From Nocardioides sp. cx-173 (GTDB lineage: Bacteria; Actinomycetota; Actinomycetes; Propionibacteriales; Nocardioidaceae), in the NCBI RefSeq assembly GCF_021117365.1, contig NZ_CP088262.1:3102501-3166500 (forward strand): 64,000 nt of DNA. The letters run 5' to 3'. The notes beneath the pieces are model-generated. The model did not search any database, was not told the origin of the DNA, and saw only the letters and a list, made by a program, of their open reading frames with translations. The position numbers and the translations under genes were made by a program. Below are positions 1-7,285 of the stretch, piece after piece. Numbering within the stretch: position 1 is the first letter of the stretch; every line of letters begins with the position of its first letter.

Positions 1-132
1 GGCCACCGTCACCGCGACGGTGTCCTGGAGGACCCTCGCCACCGCCCCCGCGGTGGGCGAGACGCCCGACCGCGGGGACGTGGCGAAGGCCGCGATGGTC
101 TCGGTCGCGCCGGTCACTGCTGCTCCCGCCAT
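1..132 (-). CDS. MmgE/PrpD family protein, N-terminal fragment (cut by window edge)
   Basis: Only the first 44 codons lie in the window. The ATG at 132 is separated by two bases from the TGA of the acyl-CoA dehydrogenase upstream, so the two genes are translationally close and probably one operon. The visible N-terminus (MAGAAVTGATETIAAFATSP) resembles the start of MmgE/PrpD proteins, the 2-methylcitrate dehydratase or cis-aconitate decarboxylase fold, whose members dehydrate or isomerise carboxylic acids. The catalytic region is outside the window, so the family call rests on a short stretch plus operon position and is tentative. Confidence 0.45.
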   Translation of the reverse strand, partial: MAGAAVTGATETIAAFATSPRSGVSPTAGAVARVLQDTVAVTVA

Positions 133-134
133 GC

Positions 135-1319
135 TCAGTAGGACCGCGGCATGCCGAGCTCGCGCTGGGCGATGCCCGCCAGGATCAGGTTGCGGCTGAT
201 CGGAGCGATCAGGGAGCCACGCGAGCTCTGGAACTTCCGGGCGATGCCGAACTCCTCGGTCAGGCCGTAGCCGCCGAAGGTGTCCATGGCGGCGTTCGCG
301 GCCTTCCACTGGGCGTCCGCGGCGAGGAACTTGCACGCGTTGGCGTAGAAGCCCTCGCGGCTGCCGGCGGCGTACAGGCGCGCGGCCTCCCAGCGCATGA
401 CGCTGGCGGCCTTGAGCTCGACGTAGGCCTGGGCGATCGGGAACTGGATGCCCTGGTTGCTGCCGATGAGCTTGCCGAAGACCTCGCGCTCCTTGGAGTA
501 GCCCACCGAGCGGTCGATGAAGTAGAGGCCGGCGCCGATGTACTCCGACGCGACGCTGACCCGCTCGGAGTTCATCCCGGACAGGATCACCTTGAACCCC
601 TTGCCCTCCTCGCCGATGAGGTTCTCGACGGGGACCTTGAGGTTGGTGAACGTCAGCTGGTTGGTCTCGTGGTTGCTCATGACCTTGATCGGGCGCGACT
701 CGATCTGGCCGTTCTCCTTGGCCTCGCGCACGTCGACGAGCAGCACCGAGATGCCGTCGGTCTTCTTCTCGACGTCCTCGTAGCGCTCGGTGCGCACCAG
801 CAGCAGCATCAGGTCGGTGTGCAGGAAGCGGGAGGTGAAGATCTTGCCGCCGTTGACGATGTAGTGGTCGCCCTCGCGCTTGGCGAAGGTGCGGATCCGG
901 GTCGTGTCGGTGCCGGCATCCGGCTCGGTGACGCCGAAGGACTGCAGGCGCAAGCCCTCGTTGGCGATCTGGGGCAGCCACTTCTGCTTCTGCTCGTCGC
1001 TGCCGTGCCGCAGGACCGCGCCCATCTGGTACATCTGCGCGTGGATCAGCCCGGCCGAGTTGCCCCAGCGGTTGAGGGTCTCCAGGACGATGCACGACTC
1101 GTTGATCGTGGCGCCGCCGCCGCCGTACTCCTCGGGGATCAGCATCGAGAGCCAGCCGTTGTCGGTGAGCTCCTTCACCCAGTCGTCCGGGTACTCCTCG
1201 GCGCGGTCGAGCTCGGTCCAGTACTCCTGGGGGTACTTCTGCGCCAGGTCGGAGACGGCGTCGCGGATGGACTCCTGCTCCTCCGTGATCAGGTCGTCGG
1301 CCAGCCAGTCTTTCGCCAT
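135..1319 (-). CDS. Acyl-CoA dehydrogenase family protein
   Basis: A flavoprotein of 394 residues, the usual length for acyl-CoA dehydrogenases, which introduce an alpha-beta double bond into acyl-CoAs and pass electrons to ETF. The FAD-binding stretch SFGVTEPDAGTDT lies near residue 130 and the GGYG turn near residue 350. The C-terminal position that usually carries the catalytic Glu in a YEGTSEIQ-type motif reads SSRGSLIAPISRN here, so that Glu is absent. A Glu in NSERV (about residue 250) aligns with the catalytic base of isovaleryl-CoA dehydrogenases, suggesting that geometry. It sits between a ThDP enzyme upstream and an MmgE/PrpD gene downstream on the same strand. The substrate cannot be named. 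Confidence 0.88.
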   Translation of the reverse strand: MAKDWLADDLITEEQESIRDAVSDLAQKYPQEYWTELDRAEEYPDDWVKELTDNGWLSMLIPEEYGGGGATINESCIVLETLNRWGNSAGLIHAQMYQMGAVLRHGSDEQKQKWLPQIANEGLRLQSFGVTEPDAGTDTTRIRTFAKREGDHYIVNGGKIFTSRFLHTDLMLLLVRTERYEDVEKKTDGISVLLVDVREAKENGQIESRPIKVMSNHETNQLTFTNLKVPVENLIGEEGKGFKVILSGMNSERVSVASEYIGAGLYFIDRSVGYSKEREVFGKLIGSNQGIQFPIAQAYVELKAASVMRWEAARLYAAGSREGFYANACKFLAADAQWKAANAAMDTFGGYGLTEEFGIARKFQSSRGSLIAPISRNLILAGIAQRELGMPRSY

Positions 1320-1373
1320 GGGGGTTCCTTACTCGGGACTCGGGTTGTCAGCAGGGGTGGTCAGGAGGGGTGG

Positions 1374-2957
1374 TCAGGACTCGACACGGACGTCGAGCAG
1401 GAGGGGTTCGCGGCGCTCGCCCAGCGTGGGCACGACCTCGTCCAGCACCGCGAGCAGCTGCTCGTGGCTCTCGACCCGGATCGACGCGCAGCCGAAGCCC
1501 TGGGCGAGCAGGCCGGGGTCGATCTCGCCGAACCCCGGCCACGGGGGCTTGCCACCATGGTCGGCGGCGAGCCGGTCCATCACGGCGTAGCCGCCGTTGT
1601 TGAGGATCACGTAGAGCGTCCCGACCCGGTAGTGGGCCGCGCTCCACAGCGCCTGGATGCCGTAGAGGCTCGCGCCGTCGCCGACCATCGCGACGACCGG
1701 ACGGTCGGCCCGCGCCATCTTGACGCCGGTCGCCGCCGGGATCGCGAAGCCGAGGCCGCCCTGCGCGATGGTCAGGAAGCCGAACGGCGCCCGGGCCGGC
1801 ATCAGCTCGAGCAGCTTGGACCGCGTGGAGGGGCTCTCCTCCAGCACGGTGGACTCGGCGGGCAGCCGGGCCGCCACCGCGGCGTACACGTGCTCCGCGC
1901 GCAGCGGGCCGTCGGTCGCAGGCACCAGGTGGGTCAGGTCGCGCGGCTCGAAGGCCGTCGCGTCGGCGCGCGGGGCGACCCGCTCGGCCAGGTCGGCGAC
2001 GACGGCGACCACGTCGCCGAGGACAACCAGGTCCGCGGCGCTGTAGGTGGCCACGTCGTCGAACCCGGTCACGACCACGACGTCGGTGCCGGGCTCCACG
2101 AAGGGGCCGGGGCGGTAGGTGCCCTGGCGGAACGCCGGGCCCCCCACGACGAGCACGAGGTCATGGTCGGCCAGCGTCTTGCGCAGGCCCGGGCGCAGTG
2201 GCGGCAGGTGGCCGCGGAAGCGGGGATGGTCGTGCGCGAACCCGGCCTGGGAGGCCGAGGACTCCTGCCACACGGGGGCGTCGAGCCGGTCCGCCAGCGC
2301 CGCGATGGCACGCCATGCCTCCGGGGAGTCGGCCTCGGGACCGACCACGATCGCCGGGTGCCGGGCCGCGTCCAGGCGCGCCGACAGCTCGGCCCCCAGG
2401 ACCGGGTCGGCGGCCTGGCTGCGGCGTACGACGGTCGGGGCCGCCGGCCGGGCCTGCTCCTCCGCGGGCTCGTCCCAGTCGCCCATCGGGACGATGACGA
2501 CCGCGGGGCCGCGTCCGAGGACCGCCTCGTGGTAGGCGCGCTGAACGGCGCCGGGGATGGCCTGCGCGCAGGCCGGCGTCCGGATGGAGACCGGGTAGTC
2601 ACCCGCGAGGCCGTCCAGGTGCCCGGCCAGGAACGGCTCCGAGGCGATGTGCCGGCGGTCCTGCTGGCCCACCAGGATGACGAGCGGCGCGTGGTTGGTG
2701 CGGGCGGTGGCGATGGCCCCGACCGCGTTGCCGAAGCCGGCGGTCGTGTGCAGCAGCACCAGCGACGGCCGGTCGGCGGCCAGGGCGTGGCCCGCGGCCA
2801 TCGCGACGACCGAGTTCTCGTGCAGCGCGAGCACGAAGTCGAGGTCGTCGGGCAGGTCGGTCAGCAGCGCCACCTCGGTCGACCCCGGGTTGGCGAAGAT
2901 CGTGGTCATCTCGAGGTGACGCAGCGTCTCGAAGAGCTGGTCGCGGACGGTACCCAT
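1374..2957 (-). CDS. Thiamine-diphosphate-dependent enzyme, benzoylformate-decarboxylase-like
   Basis: A 527-residue ThDP enzyme, the usual length for 2-oxoacid decarboxylases and lyases. The Glu that activates the cofactor lies in LALHENSVVAMAAGH near residue 47, and the ThDP motif GDGASLYG...NNGGY lies near residues 410-440. NPGST (residue 26 region) and LHTTAGFGN (His near 70) match the Ser and His of benzoylformate decarboxylase. The second catalytic His of that enzyme is missing: the stretch is FRQGTYRPG. The ATG at 2957 was chosen over longer in-frame starts because the family N-terminus begins there. It is divergent from the small gene at 3054 and leads the minus-strand operon. Substrate unknown; benzoylformate decarboxylase itself is doubtful. 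Confidence 0.85.
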   Translation of the reverse strand: MGTVRDQLFETLRHLEMTTIFANPGSTEVALLTDLPDDLDFVLALHENSVVAMAAGHALAADRPSLVLLHTTAGFGNAVGAIATARTNHAPLVILVGQQDRRHIASEPFLAGHLDGLAGDYPVSIRTPACAQAIPGAVQRAYHEAVLGRGPAVVIVPMGDWDEPAEEQARPAAPTVVRRSQAADPVLGAELSARLDAARHPAIVVGPEADSPEAWRAIAALADRLDAPVWQESSASQAGFAHDHPRFRGHLPPLRPGLRKTLADHDLVLVVGGPAFRQGTYRPGPFVEPGTDVVVVTGFDDVATYSAADLVVLGDVVAVVADLAERVAPRADATAFEPRDLTHLVPATDGPLRAEHVYAAVAARLPAESTVLEESPSTRSKLLELMPARAPFGFLTIAQGGLGFAIPAATGVKMARADRPVVAMVGDGASLYGIQALWSAAHYRVGTLYVILNNGGYAVMDRLAADHGGKPPWPGFGEIDPGLLAQGFGCASIRVESHEQLLAVLDEVVPTLGERREPLLLDVRVES

Positions 2958-3000
2958 GGCTCCACTCTCGTCAGCCCCCGTGGGCCACACTGGCAACCTC

Positions 3001-3021
3001 GCAGTGAGTGGAACTGCACTC
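3001..3021. promoter_or_regulatory. Nested inverted repeats between divergent genes (candidate operator)
   Basis: The 96-bp gap between the ThDP gene (start 2957) and the small gene (start 3054) holds GCAGT-n7-ACTGC (3001-3017) and the overlapping GAGTG-n6-CACTC (3006-3021). Such dyads between divergent genes often bind a regulator. No factor can be assigned, and the spacing differs from the regulon palindrome described farther right. Confidence 0.4.
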
Positions 3022-3053
3022 TGTGCGCAGACCTCGATTCCTACAGTGGCGAC

Positions 3054-3371
3054 ATGGACACGGAGGCCGGATCCGCCCGCAACCGCATCTACCAGGTCAC
3101 CTCGCTCGACCCGGAGACGCTGCTGGCCATCGCCGACCGTCTCGACGTGGCGACCTCCTTCGCCGACCTCATCTACCGCGAGAGCGAGATCGACGCCCTG
3201 TGGAGCCTGGTCGACATCCAGGTGACCGCGGCCGAGCACAGCGGCTCCGCCACGGAGCTGGCCAGGTGGACCGGCCTGCGCTCGCGACTGTGGGAGGCCC
3301 ACGACCTGGTCCCCGAGGGCCGGTGCCGCGAGTCGGCCGCGATCCTGCGCGAGCTCGTCCAGACCTGGTGA
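3054..3371 (+). CDS. Small hypothetical protein, 105 aa
   Basis: I do not recognise this protein. It has 105 residues, starts MDTEAGSARNRIYQVTS, is rich in Ala, Leu, Glu and Asp, and looks soluble and mostly helical, with no signal peptide, Cys motif or membrane segment. It begins 97 bases from the divergent ThDP gene and ends about 270 bases before the next plus-strand operon. The ATG at 3054 was chosen because the longer reading frame upstream runs antisense to the ThDP gene. It could be a small regulator or accessory protein of the neighbouring operon, but nothing in the sequence shows this. Confidence 0.5.
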   Translation: MDTEAGSARNRIYQVTSLDPETLLAIADRLDVATSFADLIYRESEIDALWSLVDIQVTAAEHSGSATELARWTGLRSRLWEAHDLVPEGRCRESAAILRELVQTW

Positions 3372-3639
3372 GGTCCTCCGCCGGGCGAAGCGGCCAACGG
3401 CGCACTCCTCCCCCGCTCGACCACGGGAGGCTTGATTGTTCTCCCGCCCAACGGAAACCGTCCATGTAATGGGTGCTCTAGGTGCTTAGAGTGCCTGGAC
3501 AGGGCAGGTCATGCAGACAGCGACGAATCCTGGAAGTCCTTGCCGGGCACATCCACCCCGGCTAGCCTCACTCTCTGTAACGAGCCCTCCAGTGACGCAG
3601 GCCACGATCGCCGCGTCCGCCAATCAGAAGAAGGCACAC
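3372..3639 (+). promoter_or_regulatory. Leader and promoter region of the 3640-10022 operon
   Basis: This 268-bp gap has no convincing gene. It is more AT-rich around 3431-3491 than its surroundings and contains an inverted repeat CTCTA-GGTGCT-TAGAG at 3476-3491 that could be an operator. A purine-rich ribosome-binding stretch (AGAAGAAGG) precedes the ATG at 3640. The transcription start cannot be fixed by eye. Confidence 0.45.
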
Positions 3640-4518
3640 ATGACGACTGACACCATCGCCGCACCGGCCGCGATCCGCTCCCACGACCTCGAGGTGGGCG
3701 ACGGGCTGACGATGCGCGTCAACGAGTCCGGCGAGCGCAAGCCCGGACAGCCCTCGCTGCTGATGCTGCACGGCTCCGGTCCTGGCGTCAGCGGCCTGTC
3801 CAACTGGACGGCCATGCTCGAGTCGCTCGGCACGAAGTACCACTGCATCGCCCCCGACATCATCGGCTTCGGCGACTCCAGCCACCCGGACCCCTCGCCC
3901 CAGGGCTACGAGGCCAACCGCGACCTGCGCATCGACAAGATCTTCACGATGCTCGACGAGCTCGGAGTCGACCAGGTGATCCCGCTCGGCAACTCCCTCG
4001 GCGGTCTCTACACGCTCCGCATGGCCCAGCTGCAGCCCGAGCGCCTGCACAGCATGGTCCTCATGGGCTCCGGCGGCGCCCCGAACCTGCCGCTGCTCCC
4101 CGCGCTGGGCAAGCTGATCCGGTACTACGACAACCACAGCCCCGAGGGCATGGGCGACCTGCTGCTCGAGTTCGTCTACGACAAGGAGGCCTTCGGCCCC
4201 CGCATCGCCGAGCTCTCCCACGAGCGCTACACCATCGCGGACCGCGAGGACATCCGCCGCTCGCACGCGGCGACGTTCGCCCAGGTCGGCGAGCCGCCGC
4301 GCTACTCGGTCGAGGAGCTGGCCGCGATCGACGTGCGTGCCCTGGTGATCCACGGCCGCGACGACGCCGTCGTCCCGCCCGAGGCCAGCAAGTACATCGC
4401 CGAGCACCTGCCCAACGCCGACCTGTACATCCTCGCCAAGTGCGGCCACTGGAGCCAGGTCGAGCAGGCGGACCGGTTCAAGACCCTCGTGGACAACTTC
4501 GCGGCGGGGCTGATCTGA
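3640..4518 (+). CDS. Alpha/beta hydrolase of the meta-cleavage-product hydrolase type
   Basis: A 292-residue alpha/beta hydrolase resembling BphD, MhpC and HsaD, which cleave C-C bonds in the products of extradiol ring opening. The oxyanion region LMLHGSGPGVSGLSNW is at 41-56, the nucleophile Ser119 lies in GNSLGG, the acid is Asp241/242 in HGRDDAV, and the base is His270 in KCGHWSQVEQ. It is the first gene of a seven-gene plus-strand operon. A second hydrolase of this kind is encoded at 14933-15790 beside an extradiol dioxygenase, so the two probably act on different ring-cleavage products or different esters. The precise substrate is not evident. Confidence 0.88.
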   Translation: MTTDTIAAPAAIRSHDLEVGDGLTMRVNESGERKPGQPSLLMLHGSGPGVSGLSNWTAMLESLGTKYHCIAPDIIGFGDSSHPDPSPQGYEANRDLRIDKIFTMLDELGVDQVIPLGNSLGGLYTLRMAQLQPERLHSMVLMGSGGAPNLPLLPALGKLIRYYDNHSPEGMGDLLLEFVYDKEAFGPRIAELSHERYTIADREDIRRSHAATFAQVGEPPRYSVEELAAIDVRALVIHGRDDAVVPPEASKYIAEHLPNADLYILAKCGHWSQVEQADRFKTLVDNFAAGLI

Positions 4519-4554
4519 CATCTCCACCACCTTCACGCCTCGAGAGGCCCTCGC

Positions 4555-5526
4555 ATGACGACTCGCGACCTCACGGTCAGTGAAGAGCACTTCGCCGCCC
4601 TCGCCGCCGAGCACCGGCGGTGGGGGCGGTGGGGCGTGGACGACCAGCGCGGCGCGCTCAACCTGGTGACCCCGCAGCGGGTCGCCGCCGCCGCGGGCCT
4701 GGTCCGCAAGGGCGCCGTGTTCTCGCTGGCGCACCCGATTGGCCCCAACGGACCCACCGTCTTCATGGGCGGGCGCTTCGCCCCCGTCCACACCTTCACC
4801 CGCTCGGGCGACGACATCCGGCGCTTCTACGCCGAGGGCGGCTCCGGTATCAGCTTCACCGACGACGTGATCGTGATGCCGCTGCAGAGCTCGACCCACT
4901 GGGACGCGCTCTCCCACGCCTTCCACGACGGCCGCATGTACAACGACCGCGGCCCCGAGCACGTGCGCTCCGGCGGCACCGAGGCCAACTCGATCACCGA
5001 GGCGGCCGACCGCATGGTCGGGCGCGGCGTGCTGCTCGACGTGCCTGCCCTCACCGGCCGCGACCACCTCGACATCGGCGAGGCCATCGAGGCCGACGAT
5101 CTCCAGCAGTGCTGTGAGCGTCAGGGCGTCACCGTGGGCGAGGGCGACTTCGTGCTCGTGCGCACCGGCCGCCTCGGCCTGGCGGCCCGCACCGGCGACT
5201 GGGGCCCCGAGTGGGGCACCGGGATCAACACCGGCCTCGGCGTGTCCGCGGCCGCGTGGCTCCTGGAGCGCGACGTCACCGCCGTCGCCGCCGACACCTT
5301 CTCCGTCGAGATCATCCCGGCCCAGACCTCCGCCTTCGGCGAGCACGCGCCGGTCCACGCACTGCTGCTGCAGGGCGCCGGCGTGCACATGGGCGAGCTC
5401 TGGTCCCTCGACGAGCTCGCCGCCGACTGCGCCGCCGACGGGACCTACGAGTTCCTCCTGGTGGCCGCGCCGCTGCTCGTGGACGGAGCCGTCGGCTCCG
5501 CCTGCAACCCCCAAGCGCTCAAGTGA
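4555..5526 (+). CDS. Cyclase-family (kynurenine-formamidase-like) metal hydrolase
   Basis: A 323-residue member of the cyclase superfamily (PF04199 type), metal-dependent enzymes that hydrolyse amides and lactones. The signature metal site is STHWDALSHAFHDGRMYN near residues 104-121, corresponding to the HxGTHxDxxxH-type motif. Later conserved features are FVLVRTGR near residue 200 and the EHAPVHALLLQGAG stretch near 264. It follows the hydrolase by 36 bases on the same strand. In catabolic operons such proteins often open lactones or hydrolyse ring-cleavage intermediates. Here that role is an inference from position. Confidence 0.82.
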   Translation: MTTRDLTVSEEHFAALAAEHRRWGRWGVDDQRGALNLVTPQRVAAAAGLVRKGAVFSLAHPIGPNGPTVFMGGRFAPVHTFTRSGDDIRRFYAEGGSGISFTDDVIVMPLQSSTHWDALSHAFHDGRMYNDRGPEHVRSGGTEANSITEAADRMVGRGVLLDVPALTGRDHLDIGEAIEADDLQQCCERQGVTVGEGDFVLVRTGRLGLAARTGDWGPEWGTGINTGLGVSAAAWLLERDVTAVAADTFSVEIIPAQTSAFGEHAPVHALLLQGAGVHMGELWSLDELAADCAADGTYEFLLVAAPLLVDGAVGSACNPQALK

Positions 5527-5605
5527 AGAACCCCCTCGGTCCAGCGGCCGTCCCGGAGCACCGGGACGCCCTGGGCCGCCGACAGCACGAACAGTAAGGA
5601 GTGCG

Positions 5606-6430
5606 ATGTCCAGCCTCAACGGCACACAGGCCCTGGTAGCCGGAGGTGCGGTCAGGAACCTGCCCGCCATCCGGGCCCTGGTCGACGCCGGCGCCCGCGT
5701 GGTGATCCAGGCCCAGACCCCCGAGGAGACCAAGACGGCCCACCAGGTCGCCGCGGACCTCGGGAGCCAGGTCCAGGTCACCACCCGTCCCGTCGCCACC
5801 TTCGCCGACGCGGAGGAGCTCGTCGCGGCCATCGTCGAGGAGCACGGCTCCGTCGACGCGCTGGTCACGCCCGTGGCCCCTGATGACGCGCCCTCGCTCG
5901 TCGACCTCGACGAGGAGAGCTGGACCGACTACAAGTCCGCCTACGTCACCCGCGCGGTCGCGCTGACCCGCGCGGCGAGCGCCGTCATGGCCGGCCAGGC
6001 CACCGGCGGTCGCGTCGTCGTCCTCAACTCCGCGTCGACCTTCGTCGCCCCCGGAGCGGCGCAGTCCGCCGCCAACGCGGCCCTGCTCTCCCTGAGCAGC
6101 GCGGCCTCGGCCGGGCTGCGCGACACCTCGGTCCGCGTCAACGGCCTCCTGCTCGGCGTGCCGGGCGCGTACCAGGGCGGCGTGCCGGCCCCGACCGGCG
6201 AGGTCGACATGTTCGGCCCCACCGTCGCGTGGCTGGCCGGCGAGGAGTCCGAGGGCGTCAACGGCAAGTTCGTCTACGTGGGCGGCAGCGACGTCGGCTT
6301 CTACTCGATGCCGATGGTCATGGAGAACGCCAACGTCCAGGTCCGCTTCGACGGCGAGGCGGACTCCGCCACCGTCGGGCAGTTCCTCAACAACCTGGTC
6401 GACATCGGAAAGGTGCAGAGGCAGGCATGA
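5606..6430 (+). CDS. Degenerate short-chain dehydrogenase/reductase homolog (probably non-catalytic)
   Basis: A 274-residue protein with the overall SDR pattern but without the catalytic machinery. The glycine-rich cofactor turn reads VAGGAVRNL at 11-19 instead of TGxxxGxG. The NNAG position reads LVTPVAP. The active-site block is NSASTFVAPGAAQSAANAAL, with Gln153 and Asn157 where Tyr and Lys are expected. An AAGGAG ribosome-binding site precedes the ATG at 5606. Its stop overlaps the start of the intact SDR (ATGA), which suggests coupled, equimolar synthesis. A structural or regulatory partner of that SDR is the likely role. Activity with an altered mechanism is possible. Confidence 0.75.
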   Translation: MSSLNGTQALVAGGAVRNLPAIRALVDAGARVVIQAQTPEETKTAHQVAADLGSQVQVTTRPVATFADAEELVAAIVEEHGSVDALVTPVAPDDAPSLVDLDEESWTDYKSAYVTRAVALTRAASAVMAGQATGGRVVVLNSASTFVAPGAAQSAANAALLSLSSAASAGLRDTSVRVNGLLLGVPGAYQGGVPAPTGEVDMFGPTVAWLAGEESEGVNGKFVYVGGSDVGFYSMPMVMENANVQVRFDGEADSATVGQFLNNLVDIGKVQRQA

Positions 6431-7284
6431 AGACTTACACGAACAAGGTGGCCATCGTCACCGGTGGCGGACGCGGCCTCGGCCGTGCGTGCGCGCTCGA
6501 GCTCGCCCGGCGCGGGGCCAAGGTCGTCGTCAACGACTTCTTCGTCGGCGAGGACGGCGTCTCCGCCGCACAGCTGGTCGTCGACGAGATCGTCGCGGCC
6601 GGCGGCGAGGGTGCCGCGAGCACCGACAGCGTCGCGACGTTCGCGGGCGCCCAGGCGATCGTCGACGTCGCCGTCGCCAGCTTCGGCCGCGTCGACTTCC
6701 TGGTGACCAGCGCGGGCACGTTCAACCCCGCCCGCATCACCAACATCGGCCAGGACGTCTGGGACAACATCACCGGCGTGCACCTCGACGGCCACGTCGC
6801 CTGCCTGAACGCGGCGGCCAAGCAGATGATCGCCCAGGGCGACGGCGGCCGGATCGTCACGGTCTCCTCGCGCGGCGGCCTGTTCGGCGCCGAGGTCGCC
6901 TACTCGGGCGCCAAGGCCGGGATCATGGGCCTCTCCTCGGCCGCGGCCCTCGAGCTCGCCGAGCACGGGATCACCGTCAACTGCCTGCTGCCCAGCGCGC
7001 AGACCCAGCTCTTCTCGAGCGCCGCCGAGACGCGGCTGTTCGGGGGGATGCCGGTCTCCATGCACATGGAGCCCGAGTACATCGCCCCGGCGGTCGCCTA
7101 CCTGTGCCTCGACGAGGCCAAGGACTTCACCGGACAGTTCCTCTACGCGTCGGGCAACGACGTGTGCGTCTACGGTCCGCCGCTGCGCGTCGAGCGCACC
7201 ACGACCTTCGTGCGCAACACCGGCGCCTGGAGCGTCGAGGGCCTCGCGGAGTACCTGCCCCACCTGATCGAGAGCGGGTCCTGA
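6427..7284 (+). CDS. Short-chain dehydrogenase/reductase
   Basis: A 285-residue classical SDR with the cofactor motif TGGGRGLG at 12-19, catalytic Ser in VTVSSRGG (147/148), and Tyr159 and Lys163 in YSGAK. It oxidises or reduces an alcohol or ketone with NAD(P)(H). The C-terminal extension after residue 245 is longer than in simple 250-residue SDRs and is shared in character with the degenerate SDR just upstream (both contain GFYSMP or VCVYGPP followed by a VRF or TTFVRN-type stretch). It overlaps its partner by four bases and is followed directly by an aldehyde dehydrogenase, consistent with an alcohol to aldehyde to acid sequence. The substrate is unknown. Confidence 0.88.
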   Translation: MKTYTNKVAIVTGGGRGLGRACALELARRGAKVVVNDFFVGEDGVSAAQLVVDEIVAAGGEGAASTDSVATFAGAQAIVDVAVASFGRVDFLVTSAGTFNPARITNIGQDVWDNITGVHLDGHVACLNAAAKQMIAQGDGGRIVTVSSRGGLFGAEVAYSGAKAGIMGLSSAAALELAEHGITVNCLLPSAQTQLFSSAAETRLFGGMPVSMHMEPEYIAPAVAYLCLDEAKDFTGQFLYASGNDVCVYGPPLRVERTTTFVRNTGAWSVEGLAEYLPHLIESGS

Positions 7285-7285
7285 C

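Noticed and set aside
669..3371. Long plus-strand reading frame of about 900 codons over the acyl-CoA dehydrogenase and ThDP genes
   Set aside because: It is antisense to two clear genes, with Val/Gly/Arg-rich composition typical of a shadow frame. Only its last 105 codons (3054-3371) are free of overlap and treated as a possible gene.
3568..5868. Minus-strand reading frame of about 766 codons
   Set aside because: It runs antisense to the hydrolase and cyclase genes, whose motifs are unambiguous. It has the skewed composition of shadow frames in GC-rich DNA.
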